A stretch of DNA of 36,888 nucleotides, taken from positions 1-36,888 of the forward strand of contig PHCU01000032.1 in the NCBI GenBank assembly GCA_002842345.1, written 5' to 3'. This document shows positions 1-8,438 of the stretch, piece by piece; positions within the stretch are counted from its first letter, which is position 1, and every line of letters starts with the position of its first letter. The notes under the pieces are model-generated. The model was not told where the DNA came from. It saw only the letters and a program-made list of their open reading frames with translations, and did not search any database. Origin of the DNA: Betaproteobacteria bacterium HGW-Betaproteobacteria-12. GTDB taxonomy: Bacteria > Pseudomonadota > Gammaproteobacteria > Burkholderiales > Rhodocyclaceae. A program made the position numbers and the translations under genes.

Positions 1-740
1 TCCTGCCCTCGGTGGTCAGCCTGCTGGTGCCGCTGGCCATCACCGCCTATGTCCTGCGCGGCCGCGAGGTCGTTTCGCCCAAGATCGTGGATAGCGACCA
101 TGGGGTGCACACCACGGAATTCGAACGCAATCTGATGTTCTTCATGGGCCTCGGCATCCTGGTCGCGGTGCCGGCCTTCAAGACGATCACCCACCTGCCG
201 CCGTTCATGGGCATCCTGTTCGGCCTGGGCCTGCTCTGGCTGGTCGGCGATCTGGTGCATCGGCACAAGGAAGACGAGTTCAAGCAGCACTACACCCTGG
301 CGCATGCGCTGAGCAAGATTGACATGAGCTCGCTGGTGTTCTTCGTCGGCATCCTGTTGTCGGTGGCAACGCTCGAACATACGCACATCCTGACTTCGCT
401 CGCCCAGTGGCTGGACCAGACGGTCGGCCGCCAGGACGTCATCGTGCTGATCATCGGTATCGTCAGCGCCATCGTCGACAACGTGCCGCTGGTCGCCGCC
501 GCGATGGGCATGTACAGCCTGGAGACTTTCCCGACCGATAGCTTCCTGTGGGAATTCCTGGCCTACTGCGCCGGCACTGGCGGTTCCATCCTGATCATCG
601 GCTCGGCCGCCGGCGTCGCCGCGATGGGCCTGGAGAAGATCCACTTCTTCTGGTATGTCAAGCGGATCAGCGGCCTGGCGCTGGTCGGCTACTTTGCCGG
701 CGCCGGCGTGTATCTGCTGCAGTTCCGCCTGCTGGCCTGA
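1..740 (+). CDS. nhaD: Na+/H+ antiporter NhaD, C-terminal part (5' end outside window)
   Basis: The reading frame is open from the first complete codon at base 3, so the gene begins upstream of the window; about 245 C-terminal residues are visible. The protein is strongly hydrophobic, with repeated membrane helices typical of the ArsB/NhaD ion-transporter superfamily. Visible signatures are the stretch IVSAIVDNVPLVAAAMGMY, carrying the conserved DNVP signature, and a glycine-rich segment GTGGSILIIGSAAGVAAMG. NhaD proteins exchange sodium for protons across the inner membrane and support pH and sodium homeostasis. A rho-independent terminator follows 47 bases after the stop codon. The family is clear; the exact ion specificity is inferred. 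Confidence 0.85.
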   Translation, partial: LPSVVSLLVPLAITAYVLRGREVVSPKIVDSDHGVHTTEFERNLMFFMGLGILVAVPAFKTITHLPPFMGILFGLGLLWLVGDLVHRHKEDEFKQHYTLAHALSKIDMSSLVFFVGILLSVATLEHTHILTSLAQWLDQTVGRQDVIVLIIGIVSAIVDNVPLVAAAMGMYSLETFPTDSFLWEFLAYCAGTGGSILIIGSAAGVAAMGLEKIHFFWYVKRISGLALVGYFAGAGVYLLQFRLLA

Positions 741-786
741 TCGCCGTACGGCGACCGCTCGCCGCTGTCGCCGTGGCGTATTGCCC

Positions 787-817
787 AACCCCCGCCGGGA
801 AACCGCCGGGGGTTTTT
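787..817 (+). terminator. Rho-independent terminator behind nhaD
   Basis: AACCCCCG pairs with the complementary CGGGGGTT across one C-C mismatch and an inner CGG/CCG stem with a GAAA loop, followed by five T. It lies 47 bases after the nhaD stop codon. The remainder of 741-938 contains no convincing gene. Confidence 0.8.
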
Positions 818-938
818 CATGGGTGCGACCGCTGCGGGCGAATGGGGGGGGCGGCGCACGTTGGCACCGGCTGTTCTTCGCTCACCTACCTGACGATGCT
901 CCCGCTTCAGCCGCTGACGACCGACCGTGCGCTGCAGT

Positions 939-1394
939 CTACTTGCCGCTCCACGGCTGTACCGGCACGGTCGAGATGGCGTTGGCCGGGGCGCCTTCGA
1001 TGATGCGGCGGCTGATCGCCAGATAGACCAGTACATTGCGCTGGCGGTCGACCAGGCGGTGAATCTTGGTTTCCTTGAATAGCAGCGAGGTGTCCTCGCT
1101 GAAGATCACTTCGTCGTCCGGCAACTTGGCTGGCAGGGCGATCGGGCCGACCTGGCGGCAGGCCAGCGAGAACTGCGACGGGTCTTCGGCGACGCCGAAG
1201 CTGCCCTTGATGCCGCCGGTCCGCGCCTGGCTGACATGGCAGGTGACACCGGGAATCTTCGGGTCGTCGTAGGCATAGACGCAGATGCGGTGATTGGCGC
1301 CGAGCAGTTTCCAGGTGGTGGTGACGCAGTCGATTTCCTCGGCCGCCAGCGGCAAGGCGAGGGCGGCAAGGAGCAGGGCGCTCAGCTGTTTCAT
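939..1394 (-). CDS. creA: CreA family periplasmic protein
   Basis: A 151-residue protein with an N-terminal signal peptide ([20 protein letters not shown]) and the family core: an early Cys, the motif [16 protein letters not shown] followed by [18 protein letters not shown], the run [10 protein letters not shown], and a C-terminal [11 protein letters not shown]. These match E. coli CreA in order and length. CreA proteins are small exported proteins of unknown biochemical role; in enterobacteria creA sits beside the creBC two-component system, which is absent here. The start is supported by a strong GGAGGT Shine-Dalgarno sequence that lies in the end of the upstream gene. The start ATG overlaps that gene's stop by 4 bases, so the two are co-transcribed. 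Confidence 0.9.
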   Translation of the reverse strand: MKQLSALLLAALALPLAAEEIDCVTTTWKLLGANHRICVYAYDDPKIPGVTCHVSQARTGGIKGSFGVAEDPSQFSLACRQVGPIALPAKLPDDEVIFSEDTSLLFKETKIHRLVDRQRNVLVYLAISRRIIEGAPANAISTVPVQPWSGK

Positions 1395-1858
1395 GGTTTT
1401 ACCTCCGGGGCGGCGGGAACTTTGGCGAGAAAACGGTCGAGCTGGTTGGCGAATGCCTGCCGATCCGCCTGGCTGAAGGCGGCCGGCCCGCCAGTCTCGA
1501 CGCCGGCGCTACGCAGTTCCTCCATGAAATTGCGCATGTTCAGGCGTTCGCGGATGGTGGCGGTGGTATACAGCTCGCCGCGCGGGTTCAGCGCATGGGC
1601 GCCGCGTTCGATGACCAGCGCCGCCAGGGGGATGTCGGCGGTGACGACGAGGTCGCCGGCGGCCAGCTGGTCGACGATGTGCGCATCGGCTACGTCGAAA
1701 CCGCTCGGCACCTGGATGGCGCGGATGAAGCGCGAGGGCGGCGTGCGCAGCATCTGGTTGGCGACCAGCGTGGTCTGTATCTGCCGGCGTTCGGCGGCGC
1801 GGAAGATGATTTCCTTGATGACGCCGGGGCAGGCGTCGGCATCGACCCAGATCTGCAT
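1391..1858 (-). CDS. yaiI: YaiI/YqxD family protein (UPF0178, DUF188)
   Basis: 155 residues beginning [19 protein letters not shown], the diagnostic N-terminus of the family, with its Asp-containing WVDADACP motif. Further in are the conserved segments [25 protein letters not shown] and [13 protein letters not shown]. The fold is PIN/NYN-like, so a metal-dependent nuclease role has been suggested, but no activity is established. No good Shine-Dalgarno sequence is visible before the ATG; the start is chosen because the conserved motif begins immediately. It is the first gene of a two-gene operon with creA (ATGA overlap) and diverges from the beta-helix gene. Confidence 0.88.
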   Translation of the reverse strand: MQIWVDADACPGVIKEIIFRAAERRQIQTTLVANQMLRTPPSRFIRAIQVPSGFDVADAHIVDQLAAGDLVVTADIPLAALVIERGAHALNPRGELYTTATIRERLNMRNFMEELRSAGVETGGPAAFSQADRQAFANQLDRFLAKVPAAPEVKP

Positions 1859-1989
1859 GGTGTTAGGCCGTCCGTGCCGAGGTGTGGCGGGTCTGGGGTC
1901 CGGCGGCTAACCGGCGGGTGAAGGTTTTCATGGGTGACTTCTCGGTGGCGGCGCGGAGCGGGAGAGCGATTGTGCCACGGCTGCCAGCC

Positions 1990-2019
1990 TTGACATATGG
2001 ATGATGTCTGCCGTCTCAT
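1990..2019 (+). promoter_or_regulatory. Possible sigma70-type promoter for the beta-helix gene
   Basis: A perfect TTGACA at 1990-1995 and a weak -10 (TCTCAT, 2014-2019) are separated by 18 bases, about 30 bases before the ATG at 2050. The -10 matches the consensus at only four of six bases. It is the only candidate seen in the 191-base divergent gap 1859-2049. Confidence 0.3.
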
Positions 2020-2049
2020 GGAACGCTCGCTGTCCGGTGAGCCACTGCC

Positions 2050-3318
2050 ATGACCTTCACTTTCCCGCGGCGTATAGCTGCGCTTCTGCTGGCCGCCCTG
2101 GCCAGTCATCCGCTCGGCGCGCAGTCGGCCGACGGACTGCCGCCGCCCCCCGATTACCGTGGCGAGATCCGGCGTGGTGCCGATGGTCGCCTGGGCGTGG
2201 TCCCGGCCGAGTCCGTGAGCATGCCCGGTGCCGATGCCCAGGCGACGATGGTCGTCGGCCCCGGCGAGCGCATCGCGACGATCGGCGAGGCGGCGCGCCT
2301 GGCCCGCGACGGCGAGGTCATCGAGATCCGGCCGGGCACCTATCGCGGCCAGCCGGCGGTGTGGACGCAGAACCGCCTGCTCATCCGCGGCAGCGGCGAA
2401 CGCCCGGTCATGCTGGGCGGCAATGCCGAGGGCAAGGGCATCTGGGTGGTGCGCGGCGGCCAGGTGCGGATCGAGAACATCGAGTTTCGCGGCGCCCGGG
2501 TGGCCGATTTCAACGGCGCCGGCATCCGCTTCGAGAAAGGCCAGTTGAGCGTCCATGGCTGCCGCTTCGTGGACAACGAGATGGGCCTGCTGACCAATAA
2601 CTTGGCCAGCCAGACGCTTGAGATCAGCGACAGCGAGTTTGCCGATGCGCCGCATCATCCGGGCGATCTGCACCACCTGCTCTACGTCGGCGCCATCGGC
2701 AAGTTCGTGCTGCGTGGCAGCCGCTTCTCCGGCGGGCATCTCGGCCATCTGGTCAAGTCGCGGGCACGCGAAAGCCACGTGCTGTACAACCTGCTGGTCG
2801 ATGGCAAGGAGGGCAAAGCCTCCTATGAACTGGAGTTCCCCAACGGCGGGCTGGTTTATGTGCTCGGCAACGCCATCGGCCAGAGCGCCGGCACCGACAA
2901 CCCGGCCCTTGTTTCCTACGGTGCCGAGGGGCAGCGCTGGGCGGACAATGCCCTGTACCTGGCGCACAACACGCTGGTGAACGACCATTTTGCCGGCGAT
3001 TTCCTGCGCCTCTGGGCCGACAAGTTCGCCGCCGGCATCGAGGTCTGGCAGATCAACAACCTGCTGGTCGGCGACGGCAATTTCTTCCCGCCGGCCCAGG
3101 GGCGGGTCGAGGGCAACCGGCGGGTGCGGCGGGCCGAGCTGATCGAAATCGCCGGCACACCGCTGCGTCTGACCAGTCAGTCACCGTTGCGCGGCAGCGT
3201 CCGGCCGCCGGGCAGCGTGCGCGGCGTCGACCTGCTGCCGGCAGCGGAATTCAGCTACCCGCTCGGCAGCCGGCCGTTGCGTGTCGGCAGCGGACTGGCG
3301 CCGGGGGCCTTCCAGTAG
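2050..3318 (+). CDS. Exported right-handed parallel beta-helix protein
   Basis: 422 residues with a signal peptide (positively charged start, hydrophobic core [14 protein letters not shown], likely cleavage near residue 24-26). The segment from about residue 68 (GPGERIATIGEAARLARDG, then VIEIRPGTYRG) is the usual opening of pectate-lyase-like beta-helix proteins. Repeated short strands with N/G turns follow (IRGSGERPVMLGG, RIENIEFRGARV, LSVHGCRFVDNEMG, LEISDSEFADA, YNLLVDGKE, LYLAHNTLVND, INNLLVGDGNFF). Such proteins bind or cleave acidic polysaccharides, but no catalytic residues can be assigned here. A weak GGTGA ribosome site precedes the ATG. Its stop codon abuts the stop of the convergent next gene with no gap. 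The substrate is unknown. Confidence 0.8.
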   Translation: MTFTFPRRIAALLLAALASHPLGAQSADGLPPPPDYRGEIRRGADGRLGVVPAESVSMPGADAQATMVVGPGERIATIGEAARLARDGEVIEIRPGTYRGQPAVWTQNRLLIRGSGERPVMLGGNAEGKGIWVVRGGQVRIENIEFRGARVADFNGAGIRFEKGQLSVHGCRFVDNEMGLLTNNLASQTLEISDSEFADAPHHPGDLHHLLYVGAIGKFVLRGSRFSGGHLGHLVKSRARESHVLYNLLVDGKEGKASYELEFPNGGLVYVLGNAIGQSAGTDNPALVSYGAEGQRWADNALYLAHNTLVNDHFAGDFLRLWADKFAAGIEVWQINNLLVGDGNFFPPAQGRVEGNRRVRRAELIEIAGTPLRLTSQSPLRGSVRPPGSVRGVDLLPAAEFSYPLGSRPLRVGSGLAPGAFQ

Positions 3319-4305
3319 TTACGGCTGGAGCGGTGCGAACTCGGCCGGCACCCAGGCGTAACCCTTCTTGTCCCGGCGCACGTGGCCGATGCCGGGGAAG
3401 GGCAGGTGCATGCCGGCGACCATCAGTTTTTCCTTGGCCGCCCGGGCAAAGACGCGCTTACGGGTGAGCACCGCCTGCTGCGGATCGTTGTCGAACTCGA
3501 AAGCGACTTCCGGCCGGGCGAACTGCACCGCATGGTTGTGCACCAGGTCGCCGAGAATCAGCAGGCGTTGCCCGCCACTGGCGACCAGATAGCTGGCATG
3601 GCCCGGCGTATGGCCGTGGGTGTCGACGCTGGCGACGCCGGGCAGCAGTTCGCGATCGCTGGCGAAGGTCTGCCACTTGCCGGCAGCCAGATACGGCGCC
3701 GCAGCATCGCGCGACATCTTGAAGAAAGCCTGCATTTCAGCCGGCGCCTGCGCGGCGACGGCTTCGCTCAGCCAGAAGTCGTTGTCGGCCTGGGCCGACC
3801 AGACTTCGGCGTTGGCGAAGACGCGCTGGCCGTCGGCGCTGACCAGACCGTTGACGTGGTCGCCGTGCAGGTGGGTGATCAGCACCGTGTCCACCTGTTC
3901 CGGCCGGTAACCGGCGGCCCGCAGATTGTCCACGATGTGGCCGAGGCCCGGCCCGAACAGCTGGGCGGCGCCGGCGTCGACCAGGATCAGCTTGCTGCCG
4001 GTATTGATCAGGTAGGCGTTGACCGCCGTCTGCACCTTCGGCCCCTGCAGGAACTGGCGGGCGAGCAGGCGCTGCAGGTCGCGCGAACGAATGTTCTTCA
4101 GCCACTTCTCGTCGAGATCGATGGCGCCGTCGTAGAGCGCAGTCACTTCGAAAGTGCCCAGCATCAGGCGGTAGTAGCCGGGTACCTGGGTCTTCTGTTG
4201 CGGCGCCTCGGCCGCGGCAAAGCCGGCAAAGATCAGGAACAGGCTGGCGAGCAGCAGACGGGCCAGGGTGGGCCGGCCGGGAAAGGCGATGGACAGTGCG
4301 GTCAT
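3319..4305 (-). CDS. Exported metallo-beta-lactamase-fold hydrolase
   Basis: 328 residues. The start at 4305 is preferred over an upstream in-frame codon at 4392 because a GGAG site lies six bases before it and the protein then begins directly with a signal peptide (hydrophobic core LARLLLASLFLIFAGFAAAEA). The metal-binding signature THLHGDHVNG is at residues 144-153 (H145, H147, D149, H150), preceded by ILVDAGAAQLFGPGLG and followed by DTHGHTPGHASYLV and ILGDLVHNHAVQF, which supply further metal ligands. This is the pattern of periplasmic MBL-fold hydrolases such as quorum-quenching lactonase-like enzymes; the substrate cannot be told from sequence. It converges on the beta-helix gene. Confidence 0.85.
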   Translation of the reverse strand: MTALSIAFPGRPTLARLLLASLFLIFAGFAAAEAPQQKTQVPGYYRLMLGTFEVTALYDGAIDLDEKWLKNIRSRDLQRLLARQFLQGPKVQTAVNAYLINTGSKLILVDAGAAQLFGPGLGHIVDNLRAAGYRPEQVDTVLITHLHGDHVNGLVSADGQRVFANAEVWSAQADNDFWLSEAVAAQAPAEMQAFFKMSRDAAAPYLAAGKWQTFASDRELLPGVASVDTHGHTPGHASYLVASGGQRLLILGDLVHNHAVQFARPEVAFEFDNDPQQAVLTRKRVFARAAKEKLMVAGMHLPFPGIGHVRRDKKGYAWVPAEFAPLQP

Positions 4306-4398
4306 GGGACGCTCCGTGTTGGGGGAGGCGTCAGTATCGGAGACTTCCCGATGGCATGTCCAGCCGCAGGCGGCCTGCAGCAGGGCCGGCAAGACCGC

Positions 4399-4746
4399 CT
4401 ATAGCGCCCGCCCGTCGAAATGGCGGATGGGCAGGGTGCTCCAGTCGACGGCCTCGAGGCAGCGGACGTTGATCGCTGCCATGGACTCGCCGGACGGGGC
4501 GATGCCTTCGCCGAAAGGATGGATGCCGCAGCGCCGGCAGAAGCGGTGCTGGATCACCTGCTTGTTGAAGGTATAGGTGGCGAGGTTTTCCTCCGGCGTC
4601 AGCAGGCGCAGCTTGGCGCGCGGCACGAACCAGAGCAGCGCCCCCTTGCGCGAGCAGATTGAACAGTTGCAGTCGACGACACCGTTCAGTTCGCCGTCGA
4701 CCTCGAAGGCCACCTGGCCGCAGTGACAACTTCCCTTGTAGATCAT
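4399..4746 (-). CDS. GFA family zinc-binding protein (glutathione-dependent formaldehyde-activating enzyme-like)
   Basis: 115 residues. The GFA/CENP-V zinc fold is shown by GSCHCGQVAFEV, then DCNCSICSRKGALLWFV and HRFCRRCGIHPFGEG, giving the seven-cysteine pattern of the family; the C-terminus NVRCLEAVDW also fits. Start 4746 is chosen because a strong GGAAAGGAG site stands seven bases before it; an upstream extension to 4857 has no support. Family members include Gfa, which was linked to condensation of formaldehyde with glutathione, but most are uncharacterised. It lies downstream of the VOC gene on the same strand, 121 bases away, with a nearly identical ribosome-binding sequence. Confidence 0.88.
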   Translation of the reverse strand: MIYKGSCHCGQVAFEVDGELNGVVDCNCSICSRKGALLWFVPRAKLRLLTPEENLATYTFNKQVIQHRFCRRCGIHPFGEGIAPSGESMAAINVRCLEAVDWSTLPIRHFDGRAL

Positions 4747-4867
4747 TGCCGTACTCCTTTCCCCGCCGGCGACGGCCGTCGGCGTAGCGCCGGGTGTCGT
4801 GCGATCGGACGCGGCGACAAGGCTGGCCATGCCGGTCGGCGAGGCGCCGCCGGCCATGGCCTTGGCC

Positions 4868-5335
4868 TCAGCTGTCGCGACAGGCCTGCAGCATCGCGCT
4901 GTTGATTTCCTCCGGACCGACGTCGCGGATATGGGTGGCGACCGACCACTGGTGGCCGAACGGGTCTTCCAGCTTGCCGTAGCGGTCGCCCCAGAACATG
5001 TCGGCGACCGGCATGGTGACGCGTGCCCCGGCGGCGACGGCGCGGGCTATCGTGGCATCGACGTCGGCGACGTAGAGGTGGATGGTCACCGGCGAGCCGT
5101 TCAGCGTCTTCGGGCCGACGGCGCCGTATTCCGGACAGGCGTCGACGAGCATCAGCGGCGCGTCGCCGATGCGGATCATGGCGTGCATCAGGCGGCCGTC
5201 CGGGCCGGGCAGGCGGCCCGCCTCGACGGCGCCGAAGGCCTGGACGTAGAAATCGATGGCGGCTGCCGCGCCATCGCAGACGAGGTGCGGCGTGATTGCC
5301 GTCATGCCGCTGGGAATCGCTGGTACGCTGTTCAT
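4868..5335 (-). CDS. VOC family protein (glyoxalase/PhnB-like)
   Basis: 155 residues with the two beta-alpha-beta-beta-beta modules of the vicinal-oxygen-chelate fold: ITPHLVCDGAAAAIDFYVQAFGA in the first half, and VTIHLYVADVDATIARA followed by the signature DRYGKLEDPFGHQWSVATH in the second. This combination is typical of PhnB-like/YdcF-type glyoxalase-superfamily proteins, which are often annotated as bleomycin-resistance or glyoxalase-like but rarely have a known substrate. Start 5335 is set by a strong GGAAAGGAG site eight bases upstream. Small-molecule detoxification is an inference from the fold and from the GFA neighbour. Confidence 0.87.
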   Translation of the reverse strand: MNSVPAIPSGMTAITPHLVCDGAAAAIDFYVQAFGAVEAGRLPGPDGRLMHAMIRIGDAPLMLVDACPEYGAVGPKTLNGSPVTIHLYVADVDATIARAVAAGARVTMPVADMFWGDRYGKLEDPFGHQWSVATHIRDVGPEEINSAMLQACRDS

Positions 5336-5420
5336 CGCTGTCTCCTTTCCGGGGCGAGGCCAGACCGGGCCGCATTGCCGGATCCGGCAACGGGTGGAAC
5401 TTCCGCCTTGCCGGCCTCTC

Positions 5421-5606
5421 CTAGAGCTTGCCGGACTGCTTTTTCGCCTGGGCTTCGGCCAGCGCCTGCCAGACCCGGCGCGGCGATTCGCGGTTGGCCG
5501 GGGCGCTGCTCTTGCCGGCCGGGGCGGGAAAGGCTTCGCTTTGTTGCGGTTGTTGCTGGGGTTGGTGCCGTTGCTGGTGCCGGCGTTCGACTGTCGAGAT
5601 AACCAT
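5421..5606 (-). CDS. Small uncharacterised Gln/His-rich protein
   Basis: A 61-residue reading frame with an excellent GGAGG site six bases before its ATG at 5606. The N-terminal half is polar and low in complexity (RRHQQRHQPQQQPQQSE); the C-terminal half (ESPRRVWQALAEAQAKKQSGKL) could form one amphipathic helix. No signal peptide, membrane segment or metal motif is seen. It precedes the VOC gene by 85 bases on the same strand, so the two may share a transcript. I do not recognise the family. The strong ribosome site is the main reason to call it. Confidence 0.5.
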   Translation of the reverse strand: MVISTVERRHQQRHQPQQQPQQSEAFPAPAGKSSAPANRESPRRVWQALAEAQAKKQSGKL

Positions 5607-5746
5607 ATTGTGCCTCCGGCCATTCGAGTTCAATGAGGTTGGACGCCGGCAGTCGACGATGGTTCCGCCGGCGAACGGCAATGGCTATTTTGATGGGTGG
5701 CCGGGGGCGGCGGGCAGCCGAGCTCGGGTTCGGTAGGGAGCCGACG

Positions 5747-5989
5747 ATGAACGACAAGACGATGACCCTGAGCGAGGCGGCGCAACTGCTGGCGGCTCCG
5801 GGCAGCGACCCGCACGAGGCCGAAGTGCTGCTGGCCGAAGCCATCGAGAGCGGCACGCTGCACGCCAGCGTCAAGCGCTGGGCCACCGAGCAATGGGAAG
5901 GGCGGCTGCTGCCGGGCAACATCAACCGGCGCGAGACTTTCATCGAGCCGGCCGAGCTACAGGCCTGGCTGGCCCGCCGCCGGTCCTGA
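5747..5989 (+). CDS. Small uncharacterised protein
   Basis: 80 residues starting at ATG 5747 behind a GGGAG site six bases upstream. The sequence is mostly helical and charged: MTLSEAAQLLAAPGSDP near the start, then HEAEVLLAEAIESGTLHA and VKRWATEQWEGRLLPGN, ending ELQAWLARRR. The first part resembles the way helix-turn-helix or excisionase-like proteins begin, but no complete DNA-binding motif can be demonstrated. It diverges from the 61-residue gene and is followed by the convergent SRPBCC gene. Function unknown. Confidence 0.6.
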   Translation: MNDKTMTLSEAAQLLAAPGSDPHEAEVLLAEAIESGTLHASVKRWATEQWEGRLLPGNINRRETFIEPAELQAWLARRRS

Positions 5990-6071
5990 GCGCGGGCGGG
6001 CGTCTGCAGCAGTTTCCCGGCGGCCCATTGCCGGCCCTCAACCTGCGGCGTCTGCCCTGTGCGGCCAGCCG

Positions 6072-6617
6072 TCAGGCAGGGGCATCGTCTTTCGCTTCGG
6101 CGATGGCTTTCAGCTTGCCCAGGCCTTCCTCAAATTTCCCGCCAATCATCTTGTCCATACTGAAGAAAATTCCCATCAGGCGGGAAATGAAGGGGCTGGG
6201 TCCGAACATGGCGTGCGTCAGCAAGGTGCCGTCGCCCTCCGGTTGAAGGGTGAATTCCACGGTGTTGTGCGCTTCGAACGGCACCATGAAATCAATCTGG
6301 ATCAGCAGGCGAGCGGGTGGCGTCGACTCGATGATCGCCATCCGGCCCTGGCCGACATCCTTGTTGCCGGCCCAGGTATAGGTCGCGCCCTTGCCGCTGT
6401 CGGCGCCGTCATAGATCCGTTTCAGTGACGGATCGAGGTTTTCCCAGGGCGACCAGCGTTCCCACTGATGAAAGTCGTCGATCAGCGGGAATATCGTTGC
6501 GGCCGGGGCGGCGATGCGCGTCGACCGCTCGACCCGGAAAGTGTCCGGTCGGCTGGCGGCGTAGAGCAGCAGGGCGGTGATGACCAGGAAAATTGCGATA
6601 AGGATCGGGCTGAGCAT
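6072..6617 (-). CDS. Membrane-anchored SRPBCC (START/polyketide cyclase-like) protein
   Basis: 181 residues. Residues 2-21 (LSPILIAIFLVITALLLYAA) form one N-terminal transmembrane helix. The rest is a SRPBCC domain: VERSTRIAAPAATIFPLIDD, then FHQWERWSPWENLDPSLKR, the GKGATYTWAGN strand and the C-terminal helix. This fold encloses a hydrophobic ligand pocket; family members bind lipids, steroids or other hydrophobics, and the ligand here is unknown. The ATG has a GAGGAG ribosome site. A monocistronic arrangement is likely, with 144 bases to the kinase gene upstream, a stretch in which I see no gene. Confidence 0.82.
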   Translation of the reverse strand: MLSPILIAIFLVITALLLYAASRPDTFRVERSTRIAAPAATIFPLIDDFHQWERWSPWENLDPSLKRIYDGADSGKGATYTWAGNKDVGQGRMAIIESTPPARLLIQIDFMVPFEAHNTVEFTLQPEGDGTLLTHAMFGPSPFISRLMGIFFSMDKMIGGKFEEGLGKLKAIAEAKDDAPA

Positions 6618-6761
6618 CGACTACTCCTCGAGCAGTGCGTCTGCCACGCAGCGGGAAGCCGTTCGGCAGCGGAGGTGACTGCTGAAATCGACAGTCGGCA
6701 AAGGATTTCGTTCAGGAACCGGCAAGCGGCCGGCGGCTGGCCGCCGAACTCGGCGACCAGC

Positions 6762-8438
6762 TCAGTGCGTCGCGTCGCCGACGCTGGCCGGGGTGCGCGG
6801 CAGCACGACGCGGAAGGTCGAGCCCTGGCCGACCTGGCTGTTAACCTCGATGTGCCCGCCGTGCTTGTTGACGATGCTGTAGGACAGCGACAGGCCGAGC
6901 CCCGTGCCCTTGCCGACCGGCTTGGTGGTGAAGAAGGGTTCGAAAATCCGCCCGAGGAGTTCCGGGGCGATGCCTTTGCCGGTGTCGGCGACCTCGATCC
7001 AGACCTGGCTGTCGTCATGGCCGCTGCGGATGGTGATGACGCCCTGTTCCTCGATGGCATGCGCGGCATTGACCAGCAGGTTCATGAACACCTGGTTCAA
7101 TTGTGACGGTACGCATTCGATCGGCGGAATGTCACCATATTCCTTGACCACCCGGGCCTTGTACTTGAGCTCGTTCCAGACCACGTTGAGCGTGCTTTCC
7201 ATGCCAGCTTCCAGATTGGCCACCTCCTGTTCGGAGCGGTCGACGTGCGAGAAATTCTTCAAGTCCTGGACGATGCGCTTGACGCGCTGCAGGCCGTCGA
7301 GCGACTCGGTCAGCAGCACGACGACATCATCGCGCAGGTAGGCGGCATCGATTTCCTTCTTCAGCAGCTTGATGTCATCGACCACCGTGTCGACCATCAA
7401 TTCCTCCAGCTGCTCATAGGCTGCGAGCAGGCGCAACATGTCGTTGATGTAGCGCTGCAGCGTGCCCAGGTTGGAACTGACGAAACCGACCGGGTTATTG
7501 ATCTCGTGCGCGACCCCGGCGGCCAACTGGCCGATCGAGGCCATCTTCTCCGATTGCAGCAACTGGTTCTGCGCCTCCTCGAGCTTGCGGATCAGCTCTT
7601 CCTGCCGCTGCTTCTCGGCCTGCAGGCGGGCGTTGGCCGCCTGCAGGTCGGTGGTGCGTTCGCGCACCCGTTCCTCCAGCCGATCGCGCGAGTCGCGCAG
7701 CGCTTCCTCGACCTGGGTGCGCTGGGTGATGTCGTTGAAGCCGAAGACCCGGCCGACGATGCGCTCGCCGAGATACTGCGGCCGCGACTTGCATTCGAAG
7801 ACCCGGCCATCGTTCAGGCGCAGGACATCCTCGCTCTCGACGCGGTCGACGATGGCCTGCAGGCGGCTGCGGCAGAGTTCGCTGTCGACGACCTGCTGGC
7901 TGATCAGGGCGAGAATGTCAGCGTCGCGGCGGTCGAGCAGCAGTTCTTCCGGGATCTGCCACATGGCGCTGAACAGCCGGTTCATGCTGGCGATCCGCCC
8001 CTGCCAGTCGATCACCAGAATGCCGTTGCCGGTCGATTCCAGCGTCGCCCGCAACTGCGACAGCGTCTGTTCCAGCGCATCCTCGACCTGGCGCTCGTTG
8101 CGCACGTCCCTGGCCTCGATCAGCAACAGCGGCCGGCCGTCGTGCTCGACGACGCGGACCGACTTGCTGACCGTCAGCAGCGAGGCGTCGGCACACTGGT
8201 ACAGGCCTTCCTGGGCCGCGATGTTCAGGTACTGGCCGTTGCGCACGTCCTCCCAGTAGAAGACATCCTGCAACGAGCTTTCGATGTCGGTGATCGGCAG
8301 CGTCAGCAACTGTTCCTCGCTGTAGCCGAGCAGTTGCCCGGCCGCCCGGTTGGCCATGACGATGCGCAATTCGGCTGGTTCGACCAGCAGCATGATGTCC
8401 GGGCTGTGGTCGAGCATCAGTTTTTCCAGGCTGCTCAT
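6762..8438 (-). CDS. PAS-domain sensor histidine kinase
   Basis: 558 residues, no transmembrane segment, so probably cytoplasmic. An N-terminal PAS domain spans about 5-115 (ANRAAGQLLGYSEEQLL), a second about 130-240 (LESTGNGILVIDWQGRI), then a coiled coil (about 240-298, rich in E, R, Q, L). The dimerisation/phosphoacceptor segment is SIGQLAAGVAHEINNP with His311. The ATPase domain shows the N-box NQVFMNLLVNAAHAIEE, the G1 box VADTGKGIAP, the F-box IFEPFFTTKPVGKG and the G2 box GTGLGLSLSYSIV. All catalytic boxes are present. The ATG overlaps the HD-GYP stop codon (ATGA), so the two are translationally coupled. No receiver-domain partner is encoded nearby. Confidence 0.93.
   Translation of the reverse strand: MSSLEKLMLDHSPDIMLLVEPAELRIVMANRAAGQLLGYSEEQLLTLPITDIESSLQDVFYWEDVRNGQYLNIAAQEGLYQCADASLLTVSKSVRVVEHDGRPLLLIEARDVRNERQVEDALEQTLSQLRATLESTGNGILVIDWQGRIASMNRLFSAMWQIPEELLLDRRDADILALISQQVVDSELCRSRLQAIVDRVESEDVLRLNDGRVFECKSRPQYLGERIVGRVFGFNDITQRTQVEEALRDSRDRLEERVRERTTDLQAANARLQAEKQRQEELIRKLEEAQNQLLQSEKMASIGQLAAGVAHEINNPVGFVSSNLGTLQRYINDMLRLLAAYEQLEELMVDTVVDDIKLLKKEIDAAYLRDDVVVLLTESLDGLQRVKRIVQDLKNFSHVDRSEQEVANLEAGMESTLNVVWNELKYKARVVKEYGDIPPIECVPSQLNQVFMNLLVNAAHAIEEQGVITIRSGHDDSQVWIEVADTGKGIAPELLGRIFEPFFTTKPVGKGTGLGLSLSYSIVNKHGGHIEVNSQVGQGSTFRVVLPRTPASVGDATH

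Noticed and set aside
1690..2988. 432-residue minus-strand open frame over the beta-helix gene and part of yaiI
   Set aside because: It lies opposite a coherent signal-peptide/beta-helix protein and runs through the end of the yaiI coding region in another frame. Its composition is that of reverse-strand GC-rich DNA, with no recognisable domain.
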